A DNA stretch of 64,000 nucleotides. Source: Mucilaginibacter phyllosphaerae. Its GTDB lineage: Bacteria > Bacteroidota > Bacteroidia > Sphingobacteriales > Sphingobacteriaceae. Under the pieces are notes generated by a model. It saw nothing but the letters and a program-made list of their open reading frames with translations, was not told the DNA's origin and did no database searches. This document shows positions 16,180 through 23,330 of this stretch, piece after piece. The stretch's first letter is position 1. The number at the start of each line of letters is the position of its first letter. The stretch is taken from the NCBI RefSeq assembly GCF_004378255.1, contig NZ_SNQG01000001.1, positions 248,001 to 312,000 on the forward strand. The letters run 5' to 3'. The position numbers and the translations under genes were made by a program.

Positions 16180-18333
16180 ATGGAGTTAGGGAAATTTTTT
16201 AAACTTTTGTGGAAACATAAAAACCTGCTGATCATTATTCCGCTGGTTACTATTATTGTTTCTTTTTTCCTGGTAAAAAATCTTGCGGATAAATATGTAT
16301 CAAGCGCACAAATAGCAACAGGTATAGTAGATCAATCGCGCCATTTACTGGATGCCGACCCAACCGCTGCCTCATCTAAAGAGCAGTCGATTGCGCATGA
16401 ATTTAGCAACCTGATAGAGATCATGAAGCTTAAAACGCTTATTAACCAGATCTCGTACCAGCTTATTCTGCATGATCTGAAATCGAAAGTGCCTTTTAAG
16501 CCGGAAAGCAAGCTTTTTAAGAGTATGAACCCCAATGCCCGCCAACACGCAATAGAGGTATTTAGCAAAAAGTTTGAAACGCTGCAACCTCTATCCTATT
16601 ACAATAAGGACGAAGAAGGGCTTAACGAACTGCTGCGCTCGATGAAGTACGATGAACGGTCTTTACGTAAAGATCTGCTGATCGTACGTGATGAGGACAG
16701 CGATTTTATTACCGTAAGCTACGAATCTGAAAACCCGCAGCTATCTGCATTTATAGTTAATGTGCTTTGCAAGCAATTCATTAATTATTATACCACCACT
16801 ATCAGGCAAAACGAAACAGATGCGGTTAACTACCTGGCCAATCTGTTAGAAGAAAAACGCAAGGCATTAAACACCAAAACCAGCCAGCTACAGGATTACA
16901 AGATCCAGAATGGCATCCTGAACCTGGATGAGCAGTCAAAATCTATTTTTGACCAGATAATGGTTTATAACGACCGCAAGCAGCAGGCCGAGCGCGACGT
17001 AGCATCTTACAATGGCGCCATAAAAATCATCGACAGCAAATTTGAACCCGGCGAACGTAAGTACATCGAGGCAAGTATGGTTAAGTACAACCAGGATGTG
17101 ATCAATTCACAGGATCAGTTGCATATTCTTACAGACAGATATGTAAGAAGTAATTTTAACCCAAGATTAAAACCCGCTATTGATTCATTATCAAACAAGC
17201 TTACCGCCCAGATAAACCAAACATCTGATAAATATATTGTTAACCCACTGGTTGGTAAAGATGACCTTGTAAAACAAAAACTAACGCTTGAGGTAACCCG
17301 GGATCTGGCTAAATACAGTATCCGCGCTATTACCGGTGCCTTGAATGATCTTAACGCCAAGTTTAACCGCCTGGTGCCTTTTGATGCTACTGTTAAAACC
17401 TTTAATTTTGATATTGACATTGCCAGTAAAGAGTACCTGGATGTATTAAACAGATATAATCAAACCAACCTGCAGTCTACCTTTTCTATTAAACTGCGCC
17501 AGGTAGAACCGGCCACACCCGATGCCGCCGAGCCATCCAAAAAAATGCTGCTGATAATTCTGAGTGGTGTTATTGCATTTGCGTTTTGCGTTATCGTATT
17601 GTTTGGCATCTTCTTTTTTGATGATACCATTAAAGAACCGGCCGACCTGGTTAAGCGCACTGATTTACCGCTTTTAGGCCATCTTAATACCGTTATGGGT
17701 TCGCTGGACCTTCGTAAGCTATGGGATGTGGAACACCGTGATAAAATGCGCCTTTTTAAAGAACTTATCCGCTCGATACGTTTTGAAGTAGACCAGGAAC
17801 TACGCGGCGAAAAAGTATTGGGCATTACCAGCCTGGCCAACCACGAAGGGAAAACCGTTCTGGCTATCAGCCTGGCATATTCTTATTCCATGATCAATAA
17901 AAAGGTATTGCTGATAGATGGTAATTTTGATAATCCAACCATCAGTAATACTGTACAGCCCAAGGTTTATTTAGAAAATTACTTTAAAAATAACCCCGAT
18001 AATTACGAGCAGCTTAATAATACAACCAATGTTATGGGTAACCATGGCGGCGATGTTACGCTGCTGGAGATAAGCGACGAAAACTTTATCCGCAGTAAGT
18101 TTAATGAATTAAAGACAAAATACGACATCATTATCATTGAAACGCCGCCCTTATCGTCGCTCAATAAATCAAAAGAATGGTTATTGTTTGCCAATAAGGT
18201 GGTATCTGTTTACGAAGCCAATAAGGGTATTGCCAAATGGCAAAAAGATGATGTTAAATATCTAAAAAGCCTGAACGGAAAATTTGCCGGTTGGGTGCTT
18301 AATAAAACCGACCCTAAAAAAGACAGGTTTTAA
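16180..18333 (+). CDS. Wzc-like polysaccharide co-polymerase with ATPase domain, lacking a tyrosine tail
   Basis: Encodes 717 residues. An N-terminal membrane helix (about 15-33) opens a Wzz-type chain length domain with a long coiled-coil periplasmic part (about 200-400); a second helix lies at about 452-475. The cytoplasmic C-terminus is a BY-kinase-like P-loop domain: Walker A in ITSLANHEGKT (Lys558), A' in VLLIDGNFDNPT, and Walker B-like IIIIETPPL, where the usual aspartate is Glu. The protein ends NKTDPKKDRF with no tyrosine cluster, so autophosphorylation as in Wzc is unlikely. It probably sets polymer length together with the Wzy-like protein (18525). The pair of transmembrane helices bracketing a periplasmic domain is what the family shows. 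Confidence 0.9.
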   Translation: MELGKFFKLLWKHKNLLIIIPLVTIIVSFFLVKNLADKYVSSAQIATGIVDQSRHLLDADPTAASSKEQSIAHEFSNLIEIMKLKTLINQISYQLILHDLKSKVPFKPESKLFKSMNPNARQHAIEVFSKKFETLQPLSYYNKDEEGLNELLRSMKYDERSLRKDLLIVRDEDSDFITVSYESENPQLSAFIVNVLCKQFINYYTTTIRQNETDAVNYLANLLEEKRKALNTKTSQLQDYKIQNGILNLDEQSKSIFDQIMVYNDRKQQAERDVASYNGAIKIIDSKFEPGERKYIEASMVKYNQDVINSQDQLHILTDRYVRSNFNPRLKPAIDSLSNKLTAQINQTSDKYIVNPLVGKDDLVKQKLTLEVTRDLAKYSIRAITGALNDLNAKFNRLVPFDATVKTFNFDIDIASKEYLDVLNRYNQTNLQSTFSIKLRQVEPATPDAAEPSKKMLLIILSGVIAFAFCVIVLFGIFFFDDTIKEPADLVKRTDLPLLGHLNTVMGSLDLRKLWDVEHRDKMRLFKELIRSIRFEVDQELRGEKVLGITSLANHEGKTVLAISLAYSYSMINKKVLLIDGNFDNPTISNTVQPKVYLENYFKNNPDNYEQLNNTTNVMGNHGGDVTLLEISDENFIRSKFNELKTKYDIIIIETPPLSSLNKSKEWLLFANKVVSVYEANKGIAKWQKDDVKYLKSLNGKFAGWVLNKTDPKKDRF

Positions 18334-18381
18334 CAAAGCTACGGCTATGCTTACCCGCTGTAACCCTTTAATTATTGTGTA

Positions 18382-18519
18382 ATGAGGATAAAACCGGCAG
18401 ACAAACAAGACGACGTTTTTAAAGACCTTACCCCCCTTGAACAAAAAACACGCAAGGCCGCTATTGTACTGGCATTTGTTGGCGTGTTTTGCTGGGCAGT
18501 TAAAATATTATTTTTATAG
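18382..18519 (+). CDS. Small membrane protein of the EPS locus (45 residues)
   Basis: A short frame from the ATG at 18382 to a TAG at 18517-18519 encodes 45 residues. The N-terminal half is charged and soluble (MRIKPADKQDDVFKDL...). The C-terminal half is a single membrane helix, IVLAFVGVFCWAVKILFL. It sits in the 191-bp gap between the co-polymerase (48 bp downstream of it) and the polymerase (5 bp upstream of its ATG), same strand. Such tight spacing and an amphipathic-then-hydrophobic design favour a real gene. No known family is recognised. It could be a small subunit of the polymerase or co-polymerase complex; this is inference. Confidence 0.6.
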   Translation: MRIKPADKQDDVFKDLTPLEQKTRKAAIVLAFVGVFCWAVKILFL

Positions 18520-18524
18520 GCCTT

Positions 18525-20030
18525 ATGCTTAACAACCAGGCACATCATAACGGCTTTATTGTAAACTTTGCACGCAAACTTTTTGCAGGCAAGGTTTCTA
18601 CCTTTAAAATGGTACTGCTGTTTTTGCCTGTGGCTATAATTATAGCTGTGGCAATTGCTATGGGCGGTATAATTGCGGCCGGTGGTTTGCTGGTGGTATT
18701 TGTTGGCATACCTATTATTTTAGCCATTGTGGCCTACCCTATTTTTGGCATTGCAGTGCTGATGGTGGTATCCTTTTTTTTAAATTATGTATCAGAATTT
18801 GTGCCGCCGGATACCCCCACCGGCATCATTCTGGATGGTATCACCTACCTGCTGATATTCGGTTTCCTGCTTAAATTTAAGTATGATAGGGATTGGGCCC
18901 ACTTTAAAAACCCCATCAGCTATTTTATATTGGCCTGGCTGGCCTACAACTTTGTGGAAGTGGGCAACCCGGCGTCGCCATCAATATTAGCCTGGGTGTA
19001 CACGGTACGTACCGTAGGCTTTATTATGCTGATGTACTTTATATTTGTTTATCAGGTACGTACCGTAGCACAAATCAAATTTCTGATAAAACTTTGGCTT
19101 GTAATGGCTTTCCTATCGGCCGTATCCGGTTTTCAGCAGGAAAACTTTGGGCTGTTCCCGTTCGAGAAGGCCTGGTACTACTCAGACCCGCTGCGGCTGA
19201 GTTTTTTATACATCAACGGGCACCTGCGCAAAGTATCTATCTACCCGGATCCGGTTACGTTTTCGTATAATATGGTTGTTGCAGCTGTATTATGCCTTTG
19301 CCTTATTTTTACTAAAATAAAAACTTATAAAAAGGTATTGCTCGGGCTGTCAATCCCGTTTTTCTTTTTGGTGATGCTTTACTCGGGCACCCGCGGGGCC
19401 TTTGTATTGCCGCCTGCTGCACTGGCATTACTGGCCGTAATGAATTTCAATAAAAAAATACTGCTGTTTGTAATTAGTGCCGGCATTGTATTAACCGGGT
19501 TAATATTTATGCCCACATCCAATCAGTTCATCAAACGTTTCCAAACGGCTTTCAGGCCATCAGATGATCCATCCTTTAACGTTCGTGCCGAAAACCAAAA
19601 ACGTATTAAACCGTATATATTATCGCATCCCATAGGGGGTGGTTTAGGCTCTGTTGGTATTTGGGGGCGGCGTTTTGCACCCAACTCCTTCCTGGCAAAA
19701 TTCCCGCCGGATAGTGGTTATGTACGCGTTGCTGTTGAGATGGGGTATATAGGTTTAATATTATTTTGTACCTTAATGTTTGTGATATTAAAAACGGGCA
19801 TCAACAATTATTACCTTATTAAAAACCCCGAGTTGAAAATTTATTGCCTGGCGATGGTATTAATCATTTTTGTGTTTAATATTGGTAATTATCCGCAGCA
19901 GGCATTAGTACAGTATCCATCAAATATTTTGTTTTATCTTGCATGTGCATTATTAAGTGTTACTTTACGAATTGACCAGCAGGAACGGAAAGAACAAGCT
20001 GATAAACAAGCGGCTGAACTAACCGCCTGA
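18525..20030 (+). CDS. Wzy-like polysaccharide polymerase / O-antigen ligase family membrane protein
   Basis: Encodes 501 residues, about twelve hydrophobic segments, with a long periplasmic loop between about residues 330 and 400 (RFQTAFRPSDDPSFNVRAENQKRIKPYILSHPIGGGLGSVG). The motif HPIGGGLGSVG and the arginine-bearing loop with 'NVR' are typical of the O-antigen ligase/Wzy superfamily. It probably joins repeat units (or ligates chains) on the outer face of the inner membrane. Neighbours (co-polymerase, flippase, transferases) support the polymerase role rather than WaaL ligation. Low sequence identity is normal in this family, so the assignment rests on topology, loop motif and context. 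The gene lies 5 bp after the small membrane protein. Confidence 0.8.
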   Translation: MLNNQAHHNGFIVNFARKLFAGKVSTFKMVLLFLPVAIIIAVAIAMGGIIAAGGLLVVFVGIPIILAIVAYPIFGIAVLMVVSFFLNYVSEFVPPDTPTGIILDGITYLLIFGFLLKFKYDRDWAHFKNPISYFILAWLAYNFVEVGNPASPSILAWVYTVRTVGFIMLMYFIFVYQVRTVAQIKFLIKLWLVMAFLSAVSGFQQENFGLFPFEKAWYYSDPLRLSFLYINGHLRKVSIYPDPVTFSYNMVVAAVLCLCLIFTKIKTYKKVLLGLSIPFFFLVMLYSGTRGAFVLPPAALALLAVMNFNKKILLFVISAGIVLTGLIFMPTSNQFIKRFQTAFRPSDDPSFNVRAENQKRIKPYILSHPIGGGLGSVGIWGRRFAPNSFLAKFPPDSGYVRVAVEMGYIGLILFCTLMFVILKTGINNYYLIKNPELKIYCLAMVLIIFVFNIGNYPQQALVQYPSNILFYLACALLSVTLRIDQQERKEQADKQAAELTA

Positions 20031-20044
20031 TATATTTAAGATAC

Positions 20045-20659
20045 ATGTCGCTAATAAGTGTAGTAAAATCAAATCCGCGTTTAAAAAAGTTTGTGCATTG
20101 GCTTATTGTGCAGCCGCGCAGGGCTGCACCAAGGCTTTGGGTTAAATGGTTTGTTAACCCGTTTATACACAAACGCGGCAAAGGTTCTATTGTAAAATTC
20201 AATTCAAGATTTGATATTTTCCCCTTTAACAAATTTGAGCTTGGCGCATACAGCGTGATAGAAGATTTTGCCGTGATCAATAATGGCGTGGGCGATGTTA
20301 TCATCGGCCACCACACAGGTATCGGTTTAAGTAACGTGATGATAGGCCCGGTAACTTTGGGCAATTATGTGGTTATGGCACAGCACGTAGTGTTATCGGG
20401 GTTAAACCATGGGTTTGAGGATGTAACGATATCTACAAGGCTGCAAAAAGTGGTAACCAAACCAATTACCGTATGCGATGATGTATGGATAGGCGCTAAC
20501 TCGGTTATTACCGCCGGGGTTACCATTGGCAAACATTCGGTAATTGGTGCAGGCAGCGTAGTTACCAAAGATATCCCCGAGTATTGCGTAGCAGTTGGTA
20601 ACCCGGCAAAAATCATCAAAAAATATAATTTTGAAACCGGCAACTGGGACAGGGTTTAG
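20045..20659 (+). CDS. Hexapeptide-repeat (left-handed beta-helix) acyltransferase
   Basis: Encodes 204 residues. Series of hexapeptide turns ([LIV]-G-x4) is visible: IIGHHTGIGLSNVMIGPVTLGNYVVMAQHVVL, then VCDDVWIGANSVITAGVTIGKHSVIGAGSVVTKDIPEYCVAVGNPAKIIKKY. This is the classical trimeric acyl/acetyltransferase fold, with the C-terminal 'GNPAKII' signature of the O-acetyltransferases of surface polysaccharide loci. The active-site His is probably within GLNHGFEDVTI. Substrate is likely a sugar of the EPS repeat unit, acetyl-CoA the donor (inference from context). Its ATG lies 14 bp after the polymerase stop, so it is in the same operon. Confidence 0.88.
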   Translation: MSLISVVKSNPRLKKFVHWLIVQPRRAAPRLWVKWFVNPFIHKRGKGSIVKFNSRFDIFPFNKFELGAYSVIEDFAVINNGVGDVIIGHHTGIGLSNVMIGPVTLGNYVVMAQHVVLSGLNHGFEDVTISTRLQKVVTKPITVCDDVWIGANSVITAGVTIGKHSVIGAGSVVTKDIPEYCVAVGNPAKIIKKYNFETGNWDRV

Positions 20660-20674
20660 CCGTATAACCAACAT

Positions 20675-22018
20675 ATGCCCGATTTAAAAAAATTCATAAA
20701 TAAGCATACCATATCATTAGCCACCAGTGCGGCCATGCCCGTTATTGGCATGCTGGTACTTTCGTTAATGGCGCATAACCTGCCTGCGGTAGATTTTGGT
20801 AATTATATATTCCTGCTAATAACCATTCTGCTGGCCGATACCTTCAGAAACGGCTTTGTACAAACATCGCTTATTAAATTTTATGCGGGCACAAGCAAAA
20901 AAAAGGCGGTAGAAATAGCAGGATCTGCCTGGTTTGTAGGCTTAATGCAGGCAGGGGTATTTGTAGCTATAGACGGGATCATTTACCTGGTTTATCACAG
21001 CAAAAGCGCGGATGCAGAAACAACCATACAATGGTTTGGCATTATATATATGACCACCCTACCCGCAGCAATTGCTTCATACATTTTACAGGCCGAAGAA
21101 AAATTTGGCCGGATGCTTTTTTTGCAGGTGCTTAACCAGGGGCTTTTCCTGGCATTTATACTTACGCTGATCTTTACACACAAGTTAACATTCCAGACGG
21201 CGGTTTACGCGTATTTTTTAGGTGGGGCCATTACCTCGCTGCTCACTATTTTTAACGGATGGTCAAAAATCAGAACCATCAGGCATCGTACAAAAGAGAG
21301 CGTAAGCAAATTAGCCCATTTTGGAAAATTCAGCGTGGGTACGTCCATCAGTTCCTACCTGTTACGCAGCTCTGATACCTTTATTATAAAACTGATGTTT
21401 AACCCCGCCTTGCTGGCGGTATATTATATCCCCCAGCGTTTAATGGAAGTTTTTGAAATACCGATGCGTGCCGGTGTTGCTACCGCCATGCCCGAGCTGT
21501 CTGCAGCTGTGCACAAAAATAATGAGGAAGAAGTAGCCAGCATCATGAAACGCTATGCAGGCATGTTAACGGTTACCCTTATCCCCATTGCCATTGTTGC
21601 ATTTTTACTGGCAGCGCCCGTTATAGAATTGCTTTTTGGTAAACAGTATCACGAAACAGAAGCGGTCAATATCTTCCGTTTGTTTATGTGCTATGTAATG
21701 CTGATGCCTGTTGACAGATTTTTTGGTGTTACGCTGGATATAATTAACAAACCTCATCTTAACATGCTGAAGGTAATTTTAATGCTGACAGTAAATGTAG
21801 CCGGGGATTTTATCGGTATCTGGATTTTTCACAGTTTATACGCTGTAGCCATAGCTTCGTTATTTACATTTTTTTCGGGAGCAGTTTTTGGTTACTGGGC
21901 TTTAAAAAAGCATCTTAAATTTACTATCAGAGATATTTTCAGCCTCGGCTATCAGGAACTGAAGAACGTAATTAACCATTTATTAGAAAAATCTAAAATA
22001 GACAAAGCAGAAGTTTAA
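20675..22018 (+). CDS. Wzx-like lipid-linked oligosaccharide flippase (MATE/MVF-type)
   Basis: Encodes 447 residues with about twelve transmembrane helices. It begins LKKFINKHTISLATSAAMPVIGMLVLSLMAHNLPAVDFGNYIFL, which matches the first two helices of polysaccharide-type flippases (polysaccharide biosynthesis family). Middle part has LLRSSDTFIIKLMFNPALLAVYYIPQRLMEV, typical of the central loop of Wzx. Predicted to flip the undecaprenyl-linked repeat unit to the periplasmic face for the polymerase at 18525. Starts 15 bp after the acyltransferase gene. No odd features. Confidence 0.85.
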   Translation: MPDLKKFINKHTISLATSAAMPVIGMLVLSLMAHNLPAVDFGNYIFLLITILLADTFRNGFVQTSLIKFYAGTSKKKAVEIAGSAWFVGLMQAGVFVAIDGIIYLVYHSKSADAETTIQWFGIIYMTTLPAAIASYILQAEEKFGRMLFLQVLNQGLFLAFILTLIFTHKLTFQTAVYAYFLGGAITSLLTIFNGWSKIRTIRHRTKESVSKLAHFGKFSVGTSISSYLLRSSDTFIIKLMFNPALLAVYYIPQRLMEVFEIPMRAGVATAMPELSAAVHKNNEEEVASIMKRYAGMLTVTLIPIAIVAFLLAAPVIELLFGKQYHETEAVNIFRLFMCYVMLMPVDRFFGVTLDIINKPHLNMLKVILMLTVNVAGDFIGIWIFHSLYAVAIASLFTFFSGAVFGYWALKKHLKFTIRDIFSLGYQELKNVINHLLEKSKIDKAEV

Positions 22019-22036
22019 TTACTAAAACATTTTAAT

Positions 22037-23224
22037 ATGGGGTTTATCCTTTTTGTTATTTCTTTGATTTTCACGCTCATTTTTATATACCTGGGTGTTT
22101 ATAGCCTGTACCTTTTTGTTTTTTCGGTTTTGGGCCGGTTGGTTAAACAGCGCACCCCACCTGCTGCAAGTGGCTTTAGTAAATTTGTGATCTATATCTG
22201 TGCCTATAAAGAGGACGCCATCATCCTTAATTCGGCTGCGCAGGCTTTAACTATTGATTACCCGCAGGATAAATTTCAGGTTTGTGTTATTGCCGATTCT
22301 ATGCAGCCCCAAACTATCCAAAAGTTAAAAACGATGCCTTTACAGGTGGTAGAGGTGGTGTTTGAAAGCAGCACCAAATCTAAAGCCCTGCATGCTGCCA
22401 TAGCTGCTACACATGATGATTTTGATGCAGCCGTGGTATTTGATATTGATAACATAGCCGCACCGGATTACCTGCACCAGATAAACAATTACCTGCACGA
22501 TGGTAACCGGGTGATACAGGGCCATCGCATCGCTAAGAATACCGAAACACCCGTTGCCATACTGGATGCCATCAGCGAGGAAATAAATAACCATATCTTC
22601 CGTAAGGCACAACAGGTTTTTAAACTGTCGGCCGCCATTATAGGGTCGGGCATGGTGCTGGAGTTTAAACTGTTTAAAGATACCATGGCGCAGATAGATG
22701 CCGTGGGTGGTTTTGATAAAGAGATGGGCCTGGTGCTTACCCGCCAAAAGATACATGTGGCCTATGCCGATAAAGCATACGTTTATGATGAAAAAGTAAG
22801 CAACCCCGAAGTATTTAAAAAGCAACGCCGCCGCTGGTTATCTGCCCAGTTTAACTTGCTAAAAACATACGGTTTAACCGGCTTTAAAGAGTTATTTGCG
22901 AATGGCAACTTCGATTATTTTAACGAGATATACCAAACCGCCATCTTACCGCGTATATTAATGCTGGGGCTAATGCCGTTTATGCTTTTGGTATCACTAT
23001 TAACACCCGGCATTGGCCCGGGATGGCAATTATGGCTTGCAGCAACGGCTTTATGCTATATTGGTATATTAGTTGCAGTACCAGCACAGTTCTTTAACAG
23101 TAAATTGCTGGGCGCCTTGCTTAAAATACCTTTGATATTCTTTGCAATGCTGGCCTTGCTGTTTAAACTGAAGGGCGCCAACAAAAAATTTATCCATACA
23201 CCGCATAACCCGGATGCCAGTTAA
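22037..23224 (+). CDS. Membrane glycosyltransferase family 2, synthase-like
   Basis: Encodes 395 residues. One N-terminal membrane helix (about 5-30), a GT-A domain, then about three helices at the C-terminus (about 300-380). The catalytic parts are visible: CAYKEDAIILNSAAQALTIDYP, donor site VFDIDNIAAPDYL (DxD-like DID), GSGMVLEFKLF, and QRRRWLSAQ, which matches the Q-x-x-R-W motif of processive cellulose/hyaluronan-synthase-like enzymes. In a locus with a Wzx and Wzy-like protein it may instead add single sugars to the lipid carrier. No other dedicated glycosyltransferase lies in the locus, which is unusual. Sugar specificity cannot be read. Confidence 0.82.
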   Translation: MGFILFVISLIFTLIFIYLGVYSLYLFVFSVLGRLVKQRTPPAASGFSKFVIYICAYKEDAIILNSAAQALTIDYPQDKFQVCVIADSMQPQTIQKLKTMPLQVVEVVFESSTKSKALHAAIAATHDDFDAAVVFDIDNIAAPDYLHQINNYLHDGNRVIQGHRIAKNTETPVAILDAISEEINNHIFRKAQQVFKLSAAIIGSGMVLEFKLFKDTMAQIDAVGGFDKEMGLVLTRQKIHVAYADKAYVYDEKVSNPEVFKKQRRRWLSAQFNLLKTYGLTGFKELFANGNFDYFNEIYQTAILPRILMLGLMPFMLLVSLLTPGIGPGWQLWLAATALCYIGILVAVPAQFFNSKLLGALLKIPLIFFAMLALLFKLKGANKKFIHTPHNPDAS

Positions 23225-23245
23225 TTACATAATTAAAAAACAAAT

Positions 23246-23286
23246 TGCGGGTATATGGTTATAAAGTGGGGAAATTGATACCCGCA
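23246..23286. repeat. Inverted repeat upstream of the NRPS gene
   Basis: TGCGGGTAT (23246-23254) pairs exactly with ATACCCGCA (23278-23286), about 22-44 bp after the glycosyltransferase stop and 44 bp before the NRPS ATG. It is not followed by a T-run on the plus strand, so it is not a clear terminator. Could be an operator or attenuation hairpin controlling the NRPS gene. Confidence 0.35.
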
Positions 23287-23330
23287 AAAATATCAGATAA
23301 TTAATAATATACCATACCGGGTTTATACAT

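Noticed and set aside
23246-23286. Hairpin before the NRPS gene as a rho-independent terminator
   Set aside because: The 9-bp stem is followed by CAAAAATATC on the plus strand, not a T-run, so it cannot separate the EPS genes from the NRPS gene with confidence.
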